A program made the position numbers and the translations under genes. Positions 1 to 5,799 of a stretch of 9,751 nt of DNA are shown here, in pieces. The notes under the pieces were generated by a model that was not told the DNA's origin, ran no database searches, and was given only the letters and a program-made list of their open reading frames with translations. The stretch comes from Pseudomonadota bacterium (GTDB taxonomy: Bacteria > Pseudomonadota > Gammaproteobacteria > Burkholderiales > Burkholderiaceae), in the NCBI GenBank assembly GCA_021783435.1, contig JAJXUC010000144.1, forward strand, positions 1-9,751, in the 5' to 3' direction. How positions within the stretch are numbered: the first letter of the stretch is position 1; each line of letters begins with the position of its first letter.

Positions 1-797
1 GCACGCGTCAAGGCGCCTTGCTGCGTGAAGGCATCCGCGTGGTGCTGGCGGGTCAGCCGAACGTGGGCAAGAGTTCCTTGCTCAATGCCTTGGCAGGCGC
101 TGAGCTGGCGATTGTTACGGATGTTCCGGGCACCACGCGGGATCGCGTCAGCCAAGCCATCCAAATCGCCGGGGTGCCCTTGCACATCGTCGACACGGCC
201 GGCTTGCGCGAGACGAGCGACACGGTGGAGAGCATCGGCGTGGCGCGCAGCTGGGACGCCATCGCCGATGCCGATGCAGTGCTGTTCCTGCACGACCTGA
301 CGCGCTTGGAGAGTCCCGACTATGCGCAAGCCGAGGCACGGATCGCGCAGGCCATCGCGGGACATGCGCCGCGAGGCGCCACCCTGCTTCATGCGTGGAA
401 CAAGTCGGATGCGCTTGAGGACGCTGAGGCCAGAGAGCGTTCCCGTGACTTTGCCGCCGCCCAAGGGTGGGTTCATGCCGCGCAACCGGGCTTGCTGCTG
501 TCGGCGCGCAGCCAGGCCGGGCTGGACGATCTTCGCCAGGCACTCTTGGCCGCTTGTGGCTGGCAAGCGCTTCCCGAGGGCGTTTTTCTCGCCCGCACGC
601 GGCATGTGCAGGCGCTGGCCGGATGTGTCGAGCATTTGCGAATGGCCCGGACGCTGCTTGGCGCGCTCTGCCCAGCGCTCGACCTGTTGGCCGAGGAGTT
701 GCGCCTTGCGCATCAGGATCTGATGGCGATCACCGGCGAAGTGACCGCCGATGCGCTGCTTGGCGACATTTTTGGCCGCTTCTGTATCGGCAAGTAA
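1..797 (+). CDS. mnmE: tRNA modification GTPase MnmE, 5'-truncated by window edge
   Basis: MnmE, with MnmG, installs the (carboxymethyl)aminomethyl group at uridine 34 of certain tRNAs, using a GTPase switch, in the cytoplasm. The frame is open from the left edge (first full codon at base 3), giving 264 residues of a family usually about 450 long, so roughly the N-terminal formyl-THF domain and part of the helical domain lie outside. Visible G-domain motifs in order are the P-loop GQPNVGKSS (window residues 17-25), the G2 TTRD, the G3 DTAGLRE and the G4 NKSD. The protein ends in the family hallmark FCIGK, whose cysteine is needed for modification. An internal TTG at base 18 is not the start, because upstream residues TRQGAL fit the conserved linker before the G domain. 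tatA follows 87 bp downstream on the same strand. Identification is secure; only the 5' part is missing. Confidence 0.97.
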   Translation, partial: TRQGALLREGIRVVLAGQPNVGKSSLLNALAGAELAIVTDVPGTTRDRVSQAIQIAGVPLHIVDTAGLRETSDTVESIGVARSWDAIADADAVLFLHDLTRLESPDYAQAEARIAQAIAGHAPRGATLLHAWNKSDALEDAEARERSRDFAAAQGWVHAAQPGLLLSARSQAGLDDLRQALLAACGWQALPEGVFLARTRHVQALAGCVEHLRMARTLLGALCPALDLLAEELRLAHQDLMAITGEVTADALLGDIFGRFCIGK

Positions 798-801
798 GAC
801 C

Positions 802-832
802 TTGGAATTTGTGGGTTTTGGTGCGCTCTAAT
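802..832 (+). promoter_or_regulatory. candidate sigma-70 promoter for tatA
   Basis: A TCTAAT hexamer at 827-832 matches the -10 consensus at five of six positions. The best -35 is TTGGAA at 802-807, but the 19-bp spacer is long. It lies in the 87-bp gap after mnmE and about 50 bp before the tatA start. tatA could instead be read through from mnmE, since no terminator-like hairpin is seen between the two. Confidence 0.3.
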
Positions 833-884
833 CGTCATTTGGGCCTTCGTCAAAAGGCAATTCTTCCCGAGGTGGGAGACAGCG

Positions 885-1127
885 ATGGGTGAATTCAGTA
901 TTTGGCATTGGTTGATCGTTCTGGTGATCGTGGCGATGGTTTTCGGCACGAAAAAACTCAAGAACATCGGGGCGGATCTGGGCCAGGCGGTGAAAGGCTT
1001 CAAGGACGGTATGCGTGACGCTGACCTTGCGGCAGATCCGCCCAAGGAAACGATGGAGCTGCCGCGTCAACGGCTCGTCCATGAGGGCGACGGCAACGCG
1101 AGCCGCGATCCCCAGGCGCCGGCATGA
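885..1127 (+). CDS. tatA: Sec-independent protein translocase subunit TatA (lone copy)
   Basis: TatA forms the oligomeric pore component of the twin-arginine system, which exports folded, often cofactor-bearing proteins across the inner membrane after TatBC has bound the substrate. The 80-residue product has the canonical plan: a short N-terminal transmembrane helix (about residues 5-20, [15 protein letters not shown]), the FG hinge at 20-21, an amphipathic helix (about 23-43) with the conserved F39, and a polar tail of about 37 residues. The SIWHWL start is typical of betaproteobacterial TatA. An AGGTGGGAG ribosome site at 870-878 sits just before the ATG. No tatB or tatC follows: the next gene is convergent and unrelated, so this copy is detached from the usual tatABC cluster. 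It could be a TatE-like paralogue or the only TatA of the genome; the window cannot tell. The tail after residue 45 is acidic and variable, as usual. Confidence 0.92.
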   Translation: MGEFSIWHWLIVLVIVAMVFGTKKLKNIGADLGQAVKGFKDGMRDADLAADPPKETMELPRQRLVHEGDGNASRDPQAPA

Positions 1128-1140
1128 ACGCGCCGCGCTA

Positions 1141-1175
1141 GGACGGATCGTGCCGGTGGTTTGGCGTTGCCGTCC
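1141..1175. terminator. weak hairpin between convergent tatA and dehydrogenase genes
   Basis: GGACGG (1141-1146) pairs with CCGTCC (1170-1175) around a long loop of 23 nt in the 58-bp gap between two converging genes. Position suits a shared terminator, but there is no T-run on either strand and the loop is large, so this is a weak call. Confidence 0.22.
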
Positions 1176-1185
1176 GGGGACCGAC

Positions 1186-2193
1186 TCAGCGCAGGCGTTC
1201 GGCGGCTTTGGGGTTGATCAGCCCGTCGGTATGTCCGTCGGCAAAATGCTTGATCGCATCGAACGCCTGACCGAACAGGTATTCGTAGTTTTCCAGTTCC
1301 ACGTAGCCCACGTGCGGGGTGCAGATGGCGTTTTCAAGGCGCAGCAGGGGATTGCCGCGCATGATGGGTTCGGCCTCGAAGACGTCCACCGCCGCCATGC
1401 CGGGGCGGCCACGGTTCAGTGCCGTGACCAAGGTATCGGGCGCGATCAGCTCGGCGCGCGCGGTATTCACCAGCACGGCCTGAGGCTTCATCAGCGTGAG
1501 GTCCGCGAGGGTGATGAGGCCGCGGGTGTCTTCGTTGAGGCGCAGGTGCAAGCTGAGCACATCGCTCTGGGTAAAGAGCGCTTCGCGGCTCTCGGCGATG
1601 TCCATGCCGTCCTCGGCCGCAGCCCGGCGCGAGGTCTCGCGTCCCCAGATCATCACGCGCATGCCGAACGCCTGGCCATAACGCCCCACGATACGGCCGA
1701 TACGGCCGTATCCCCAAATCCCCAGGGTCTTGCCGGCCAAGCGTTGTCCGAGACCGAAATTCACCGGCATGGACAGTGACTTCAAGCCCGGCTGTTGCCA
1801 TGCCCCCTGTTTGAGGCTGGCGACGTATTGGGGAATACGGCGCATGGCGGCCATGATCAGCGCCCAGGTGAACTCCGCGGCCGGGGCGGGATCTCCGCTG
1901 CCTTCGATGACGCCGATGCCAAGCTTTGTGCAAGCCTCGACATCCAGATGGGGGCCCGCGCGGCCGGTCTGCACGACCAATTTCAGTTTTGGGCACTTGT
2001 CCAGAACCGCGCGGTTGAGGGCCGTGCGCTCGCGATTGAGCACCACAACCTGTGCATCGCGCAGACGAACAGCAAGCTGGCCGGCGCCCTTGACGTTGTT
2101 ATTGAAGACCTTGACGTCGTGGCCGGCTAGATTGGTGAAACAGGCCAGCTTGCGCACGGCGTCCTGATAGTCGTCCAGGATCACGATGTTCAT
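1186..2193 (-). CDS. D-isomer-specific 2-hydroxyacid dehydrogenase (NAD-dependent)
   Basis: This 335-residue protein belongs to the D-2-hydroxyacid dehydrogenase family, which interconverts 2-hydroxy acids and 2-keto acids with NAD(P)(H) in the cytosol. The substrate cannot be read from sequence. An N-terminal catalytic half (1 to ~105) leads into the Rossmann domain with GxGxxG at 161-166 (GYGRIG). The catalytic triad is present and correctly spaced: R246 (in NTARAEL), E275 (in DVFEAEP) and H294 (in TPHVGY). The domain swings back at the C-terminus. The frame stays open upstream to 2427, but the family start MNIVILDDYQ at 2193 is chosen because residues before it are unlike the family and would overlap the divergent gene at 2397. 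It is annotated as phosphoglycerate dehydrogenase-like in many genomes, but it lacks the C-terminal ACT domain of SerA. It converges with tatA and diverges from the CoxG-like gene. Confidence 0.93.
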   Translation of the reverse strand: MNIVILDDYQDAVRKLACFTNLAGHDVKVFNNNVKGAGQLAVRLRDAQVVVLNRERTALNRAVLDKCPKLKLVVQTGRAGPHLDVEACTKLGIGVIEGSGDPAPAAEFTWALIMAAMRRIPQYVASLKQGAWQQPGLKSLSMPVNFGLGQRLAGKTLGIWGYGRIGRIVGRYGQAFGMRVMIWGRETSRRAAAEDGMDIAESREALFTQSDVLSLHLRLNEDTRGLITLADLTLMKPQAVLVNTARAELIAPDTLVTALNRGRPGMAAVDVFEAEPIMRGNPLLRLENAICTPHVGYVELENYEYLFGQAFDAIKHFADGHTDGLINPKAAERLR

Positions 2194-2297
2194 GGCGCAA
2201 CTGTAGCGCGGTACGTGGTCCGGTGGTGGAATCGGGGTCGATGATGGAAGAAGCGATGCGCAACCCCATAAGCCCTGACAGGTTTTTCCCGAGTTTT

Positions 2298-2310
2298 GCT
2301 GCACTGCAGC
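2298..2310. repeat. 13-bp perfect palindrome upstream of the coxG promoter
   Basis: GCTGCA-C-TGCAGC is a perfect inverted repeat that abuts the candidate -35 hexamer at 2311. The same hexamers recur as an inverted pair at 2354-2369 on the far side of the -10. The position suits an activator or repressor site. The binding protein is unknown. Confidence 0.4.
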
Positions 2311-2340
2311 TTGAATGTTGAGACCCCCAGGGAATATAAG
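2311..2340 (+). promoter_or_regulatory. candidate sigma-70 promoter for the CoxG-like gene
   Basis: TTGAAT (2311-2316) and TATAAG (2335-2340) are separated by 18 bp, matching -35 and -10 consensus at four and five of six positions. Transcription would begin near 2347, giving a leader of about 50 nt before the ATG at 2397. The AT-rich patch from 2333 to 2354 stands out in GC-rich surroundings. Confidence 0.5.
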
Positions 2341-2353
2341 TACAAAACGATAT

Positions 2354-2369
2354 TGCAGCACCCGCTGCA
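2354..2369. repeat. inverted repeat TGCAGC-N4-GCTGCA in the coxG leader
   Basis: Perfect hexamer arms with a 4-bp spacer (ACCC) lie just downstream of the expected transcription start, so a protein bound here would block initiation, or the RNA could fold as a small hairpin with a tetraloop. The hexamer is the same as in the palindrome at 2298-2310. Confidence 0.4.
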
Positions 2370-2396
2370 CAGATTCCCAAGACCATCGAGGCCAAC

Positions 2397-2963
2397 ATGG
2401 ACGTCCAAGGCAAACGCAACATTCCACTTACACCGGCCCAAACTTGGGAAGCGCTCAATGCAACGCAGATGCTGAAAGCTTGCATTCCTGGGTGCGAGTC
2501 CGTGACGCAAACCGGCGAGGGGCAGTTCGAGGTCGTGCAGGTTCTCGATATCGCCGGCTACAAAACGCGCTTTTCGAGCACGCTGACGCTGGAGGATGTG
2601 AACCCGCCGCACAGCTATGTGCTGCGCTTCGAGGGCAACGGGGGCAACGCCGGGTTTGGCATCGGGCGGGCGCTCATCGCCCTGCAGCCCAATGATGGCG
2701 GCACGCAGATGAACTATCAGGCGAGTGCCGAGGTTGGCGGAGCGATTGCGCAGATGGGCCAGGGCGCGGTGGATCTTGCCGTCAAGGGCCTGATCGAGGA
2801 TTTTTTCAACCGCTTTGAGCGCAATGTGCGCGGGGAGGCGGGCGCGCAGGCACCGGGCAGCGTGGTCGAACGTCTGTGGTTCATGATGCCGCCATGGGCG
2901 TGGGCGATTTCAACCCTTGTCGCCGTTTTCATCATTTACTGGGGCTTGCACGGGACTTGGTAA
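2397..2963 (+). CDS. CoxG-family SRPBCC protein with C-terminal membrane anchor
   Basis: The 188-residue protein is a CoxG-type (carbon monoxide dehydrogenase subunit G, COG3427-like) START/SRPBCC fold. The SRPBCC domain covers about residues 1-146: an opening MDVQGKRNIPLTPAQTWEAL, the characteristic ACIPGCESV at 28-36, the glycine-rich NGGNAGFGIG at 81-90, and a long C-terminal helix GAIAQMGQGAVDLAVKGLI (115-133). A linker leads to a hydrophobic helix (about 164-184) ending four residues from the C-terminus, so the domain is probably tethered to the cytoplasmic face of the inner membrane. Family members linked to CO dehydrogenase dock that enzyme at the membrane and handle quinone; others have no known partner. 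Here no coxMSL genes are visible. GAGG at 2388-2391 serves the ATG. It converges with the arsR-family gene and probably forms a single-gene unit. The fold is secure; a CO-related role is not supported. Confidence 0.85.
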   Translation: MDVQGKRNIPLTPAQTWEALNATQMLKACIPGCESVTQTGEGQFEVVQVLDIAGYKTRFSSTLTLEDVNPPHSYVLRFEGNGGNAGFGIGRALIALQPNDGGTQMNYQASAEVGGAIAQMGQGAVDLAVKGLIEDFFNRFERNVRGEAGAQAPGSVVERLWFMMPPWAWAISTLVAVFIIYWGLHGTW

Positions 2964-2988
2964 GCGCCGTTTGATGGGCCTACGACGC

Positions 2989-3009
2989 GCCGGTGATTCC
3001 TGCACCGGC
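2989..3009. terminator. hairpin between convergent coxG-like and arsR-family genes
   Basis: GCCGGTG (2989-2995) and CACCGGC (3003-3009) form a perfect 7-bp stem with a 7-nt loop, in the middle of the 64-bp gap between two converging genes. It would work for both strands, but no T-run follows on either side, so a Rho-independent mechanism is uncertain. Confidence 0.4.
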
Positions 3010-3027
3010 AGCGTTGGTGGCGTCGCG

Positions 3028-3381
3028 TCAGTCGGCCAACTCGCTGCACAACGCCTGCACCACGGTCAGCACCTGGGGTGTCTTGATGCGGTAGAGCATG
3101 AAGCGGCCGCGTCGTTCCGCCGCAACGATGTTTTCGGTGCGCAGGCGCGAGAGTTGTTGCGATAGCGCTGCTTGGCGCATTCCTACTTCCCGCTCCAGGT
3201 CGCGCACGCACATTTCTCCTTCCACCAGCAGGCACAGAATGGCCAGCCGCTCACGGTGCGCCATGGCCTTGAGTACCCGCACGGCCGTGGCGCCGGCATC
3301 TCCCCGCAATCTCTCGGCTCGGTGTGTGCCGGGGGACGACAGGTTGAGAACGGGTACGACGGATGTGGCTGCAGTTTCCAT
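3028..3381 (-). CDS. ArsR-family transcriptional repressor, BigR/SqrR/YgaV type
   Basis: A 117-residue winged-helix DNA-binding protein. After a variable N-terminus (1-30) the ArsR core reads VLKAMAHRERLAILCLLVEG (37-56), followed by the recognition helix region around MRQAALSQQLSRLR (68-81) and the wing (RRGRFMLYRI, 90-99). LAILC...VEGE is characteristic of the BigR/SqrR/YgaV branch, which senses persulfide or redox through two cysteines. C50 sits at the first of these positions. The second cysteine is C112, one helical turn before the position I recall for BigR and YgaV, and there is an extra C58. No ArsR-type metal box (ELCVCDL) is complete: EMCVRDL has only one cysteine. The ATG at 3381 is preferred over an upstream TTG at 3429 that would add 16 atypical residues. 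It is transcribed away from the MFS gene, which it may regulate along with itself. Confidence 0.88.
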   Translation of the reverse strand: METAATSVVPVLNLSSPGTHRAERLRGDAGATAVRVLKAMAHRERLAILCLLVEGEMCVRDLEREVGMRQAALSQQLSRLRTENIVAAERRGRFMLYRIKTPQVLTVVQALCSELAD

Positions 3382-3433
3382 GCGGCCTAGTCTATGGATT
3401 CGGCAAGCCAATGTTTTGATGCAGCACAAAGCT

Positions 3434-3465
3434 CATGCCTGACCATGCCATGATCCATGCTTGAC
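3434..3465. repeat. direct repeat CATGCYTGAC, candidate operator
   Basis: CATGCCTGAC (3434-3443) recurs as CATGCTTGAC (3456-3465), 22 bp apart start to start, i.e. two helical turns on one face. The outer edges also form the inverted pair TCATGC (3433-3438) and GCATGA (3466-3471). It sits in the divergent region between the repressor start and the MFS gene, where an autoregulatory ArsR-family operator is expected. Confidence 0.4.
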
Positions 3466-3492
3466 GCATGATGTTTCGCATTTCGCCGGATC

Positions 3493-3519
3493 GATGGCTG
3501 GGTCCCCGGCGGGGCCATC
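3493..3519. repeat. inverted repeat GATGGC-N15-GCCATC in MFS leader region
   Basis: Perfect 6-bp arms enclose a GC-rich core that can itself pair (GGTCCC at 3501-3506 with GGGGCC at 3511-3516, one G-T pair). The site lies 65 bp before the MFS start. It may be an operator or an RNA hairpin in the leader; the sequence does not decide. Confidence 0.3.
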
Positions 3520-3583
3520 ATCTGCGCGCCCGTCTGCAGTGCTGGGCTTGCGCTGCTAGAGTGGACGGTGCAATCCACGTCGT

Positions 3584-4915
3584 ATGTCCAGCCCACCAAA
3601 CACCGCGTCCCCTCCGCCCTTGCGCCTTTCGTTGTCCATGTGGACGCTCGCGGCGGCGGCTTATATGGCAGGGTTTTTCCTGCGTGTGACGCCGGGGGTG
3701 CTCAATGCGCCTTTGATGCGTGATTTCCACCTCAACGCGGCCCAATTGGGCAATCTTGCCTCGTTTTATTTCTATTTTTACGCCGCGTCCCAGATTCCAA
3801 CCGGGGTTGCAAACGATCGCTGGGGGCCGAAGAAGCTCATCGTGTTCGGCACCTTCCTGACCGCTATGGGGACGCTTTTGTTCGCCATGGCGCCCACCTA
3901 CACGGTGGCGTTGTTGGCGCGCGGCATGATCGGCCTGGGGCATGGGGTGGCCTGGGTTTCGCTGCTGGAAATCGCGGCACGCTGGTTTGCGCCGCGCGTG
4001 TTCGGCACTATGTCTGGTTTGTCGTTGGGGGCCGGCACCTTGGGTGCCGTGCTTGCGCAGGCGCCGCTGTTGGCGATGAGCCGCTGGTGGGGTTGGCGCG
4101 CATCCCTCGCCGGCGTGGGGCTGGTGTGTCTCCTTCTGGCGCTGCTGGCTTGGCGTGTGATCCGCAACTCTCCGCATGAGCTTGGGTTTCGCGATTACCT
4201 CCCGGAGCGGGTGCCTACCTCGCCGGGTCAGGTTCTGCGTGGCTTGCGCGATGTCTGGGGCTGGCGCAACACGGCCTTGCTGTTCGTTGCGCCCAGCGGG
4301 ATCTGCGGTGCTTTCCTGACGTTCACCACACTTTGGGGAACGCCTTTCCTGGAGCAGCACCGGGGGATGAGCGGCCCGCAGGCTTCATGGATGATTGCCG
4401 CGATGCTGGTGGCGTTCTCGGTGGGCGGCGTTGCCTGGGGGCGCATTTCGGATCGCCTTCGACGGCGCAAACTGCCTTATGTCGTCGGCGGCTGCATGAC
4501 CCTGGCGGGGTTCGCGCTGCTCAGCTTATGGCCTCAGGCGCCAGGCGCGCTGCTGTTCGCAGTTTTGCTGGCGAGCGCCTTGGGCGCAGGCGCCATGGTG
4601 GTGGGGTTTGCTTGGGCCAAGGAGTCCGTTCCGCAGCATCTGGCCGGCACGGCGACTGGCGTGCACAACACGGGGGTGATGATCGGCGCGCTCATCCAGC
4701 TCCCTTTGCTGGGCTGGGTGCTCGATACCTTGTGGACGGGGCGTGCGTTGGGCGGCGTGCGCCAGTATGACGAACATGCCTTTCAGCTGGCTTTTGGTGT
4801 GTTGATGGTTTGGGTCGCTGTTGCGCTGGCGTGCGTGCTGGCGGCCCGGGAGACCCATGCCCGACCCTACACGAAGCCCGTCCCGGCTGCGCCCGGAACC
4901 GAAGGGGTGATTTGA
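3584..4915 (+). CDS. major facilitator superfamily transporter, substrate unknown
   Basis: A 443-residue inner-membrane protein with about twelve hydrophobic helices, the usual MFS size. TM1 carries MAGFFLRVTPGVL (28-40). The loop after TM2 has the MFS signature GVANDRWGPKK (74-84), and a second-half counterpart reads GRISDRLRRRK. The short cytoplasmic N-terminus is proline-rich. The FLRVTP/QIPTGV pattern fits a broad proteobacterial MFS group of uncharacterised substrate, so neither substrate nor direction should be assigned. No good ribosome site precedes the ATG at 3584. An ATG at 3638 (residue 19, just before TM1) is possible but also lacks one. The divergent ArsR-family repressor shares its control region, which suggests induction by whatever the repressor senses. 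Leucine is often encoded by TTG and CTT, the dialect of most of the window. It converges with the DUF3567 gene 142 bp downstream. Confidence 0.9.
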   Translation: MSSPPNTASPPPLRLSLSMWTLAAAAYMAGFFLRVTPGVLNAPLMRDFHLNAAQLGNLASFYFYFYAASQIPTGVANDRWGPKKLIVFGTFLTAMGTLLFAMAPTYTVALLARGMIGLGHGVAWVSLLEIAARWFAPRVFGTMSGLSLGAGTLGAVLAQAPLLAMSRWWGWRASLAGVGLVCLLLALLAWRVIRNSPHELGFRDYLPERVPTSPGQVLRGLRDVWGWRNTALLFVAPSGICGAFLTFTTLWGTPFLEQHRGMSGPQASWMIAAMLVAFSVGGVAWGRISDRLRRRKLPYVVGGCMTLAGFALLSLWPQAPGALLFAVLLASALGAGAMVVGFAWAKESVPQHLAGTATGVHNTGVMIGALIQLPLLGWVLDTLWTGRALGGVRQYDEHAFQLAFGVLMVWVAVALACVLAARETHARPYTKPVPAAPGTEGVI

Positions 4916-5042
4916 CTGGCGGGCCCGGGCGATGATGGGGCGGTTTGAACCCGGCGCTCAAGGAGACGTCGGGCCGTCACCAGCTTTCTTGACCCTCACG
5001 GCTGAGGTGAGCCCGCACCGCGCGAGCGCTTGCGCGTGGCTG

Positions 5043-5057
5043 GCGCCCCAGGGGCGC
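5043..5057. terminator. GC-rich hairpin abutting the DUF3567 stop codon
   Basis: GCGCCC (5043-5048) and GGGCGC (5052-5057) form a 6-bp stem with a 3-nt loop, touching the stop codon (5058-5060) of the minus-strand DUF3567 gene. A second near-palindrome (CGCGAGCGCTTGCGCG) lies about 20 bp further on. No T-run is present, so terminator function is tentative. Confidence 0.3.
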
Positions 5058-5342
5058 TCAGTGTGCATGCAGATTCTGACGCGACAAGGCCGAAAAACTG
5101 TCGAGGAATTCATCGATGTCGTCTGTGGTCGGTGAGCCCGCCATCAGGTTTTGCACGCGCTGGCGAAACCCGTCGGCAACGGGGCCTTCGATGAAAATTT
5201 CCTTCCGGGCAAACTTGTCCACAATCTCGAAACCTCCGTGCTGGTCATCGACGGCGCCGTCATCGAATGGCTGCGCGTTGCTGTGAGCCCAGTTGAGCTG
5301 AAAGACGCTGAACGCGTCGGAGTCATAGATCATGGTTTGCAT
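5058..5342 (-). CDS. DUF3567 family small protein
   Basis: A 94-residue soluble, acidic protein of a family found mainly in Burkholderiales, function unknown. The family core GGFEIVDKFARKEIFIEG is at residues 36-53, followed by the helical VADGFRQRVQNLM and a C-terminal DDIDEFLDSF segment (74-83). The family usually begins MQ(M)xYNSD. MQTMIYDSDAF here fits that, and GAGG six bases before the ATG at 5342 supports it. The frame extends to another ATG at 5387, but that one has no ribosome site and adds 15 untypical residues. Between residues 16 and 36 there is a longer, Asp/Asn-rich insert than I recall for the family. There are no membrane segments or cysteines. The gene stands alone, convergent with the MFS gene. 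Confidence 0.82.
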   Translation of the reverse strand: MQTMIYDSDAFSVFQLNWAHSNAQPFDDGAVDDQHGGFEIVDKFARKEIFIEGPVADGFRQRVQNLMAGSPTTDDIDEFLDSFSALSRQNLHAH

Positions 5343-5469
5343 GGCGAGCCTCGCGTTGAGAGTTGCGGCAAAGTCCGAACGGTTCATGCACTGCGACGAA
5401 ACCCGCCAATCAGCCCGATGAACATTCGTTTTCGAGTTTGATCAGCAGATAGGGACGAACTAGCAAGAA

Positions 5470-5784
5470 TCAAGCCCGATCCGGGTGGGTATGCCGGCGA
5501 GCGTCCTTGAGCCCATAACGCAGCCAGCGATCCCCAGGTGCACAGATCAGGAGAGATCCATCGACATAACGGCACAACAGCCATGTGTGTGATGCTGTGA
5601 ATGAGGTTACTAGGTGTAAATGCTGGTGCATTGTCTGACACCAGGTTGCCAGTGGACATTCTGGGGGCAACAATCTCCCGCGACTGCCCGATCGTTCAGC
5701 ACGCAAACGCAAAGATGGACCGAGCCAAGATTCGGGCACGAGAAAATCAGGCACCCAGACCACGCAGGCCTTACGCGCCGCCAT
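5470..5784 (-). pseudogene. possible decayed reading frame, family not recognised
   Basis: A minus-strand frame of 104 codons fills most of the gap. Its first half (many Pro, Arg, Ser and Leu residues) looks non-coding. Its last part reads plausibly as protein, with CRYVDGSLLICAPGDRWLRY and then KDARRHTHPDRA before the stop. That tail vaguely resembles the C-terminal DG-strand segment of integrase-core transposases, but I cannot assign a family. No good ribosome site precedes it, and the start overlaps the permease leader. It could be a fragment of a deleted gene or insertion element, or chance. Confidence 0.25.
5646..5674 (+). promoter_or_regulatory. candidate promoter with overlapping dyad for lactate permease
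   Basis: TTGCCA (5646-5651) and AACAAT (5669-5674) are exactly 17 bp apart, matching -35 and -10 at five and four of six positions. A perfect inverted repeat, GTTGCC (5645-5650) with GGCAAC (5666-5671), overlaps both hexamers, so a protein binding it would control polymerase access. The predicted leader is about 115 nt. Confidence 0.35.
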
Positions 5785-5785
5785 C

Positions 5786-5799
5786 AGGAGACTTCATTG
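5786..5799 (+). promoter_or_regulatory. ribosome binding site defining a TTG start
   Basis: AGGAG at 5786-5790 lies six bases before TTG at 5797-5799, in the permease frame. It is the only strong Shine-Dalgarno sequence near the point where family similarity begins, and it decides against the in-frame start at 5620. Confidence 0.7.

Larger units (their letters stand above)
5343..5796. other. 454-bp stretch without an intact gene
   Basis: This gap separates the divergently transcribed DUF3567 gene and lactate permease. It is less GC-rich than its flanks, with AT-rich patches around 5415-5475 and 5595-5635. It holds a minus-strand open frame (5470-5784) that may be a remnant, a candidate permease promoter (5646-5674) and the permease ribosome site (5786-5790). 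No tRNA, RNA gene or terminal inverted repeats are evident. Confidence 0.5.

Noticed and set aside
1015..1779. Long plus-strand open frame opposite the dehydrogenase
   Set aside because: It is antisense to a clearly coding gene and reads as low-complexity Arg/Gly/His-rich sequence, as GC-rich shadows do.
1186..2427. A 78-residue longer form of the D-2-hydroxyacid dehydrogenase
   Set aside because: The added residues are unlike the family, overlap the divergent CoxG-like gene and cross its promoter; MNIVILDDY at 2193 is the family start.
3461..3489. TTGACG as the -35 of an MFS promoter
   Set aside because: No acceptable -10 hexamer lies 16-18 bp downstream.
3518..4360. 280-codon minus-strand frame opposite the MFS transporter
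   Set aside because: Composition (Arg, Gln, His, Pro) and position show it is a shadow of the MFS gene.
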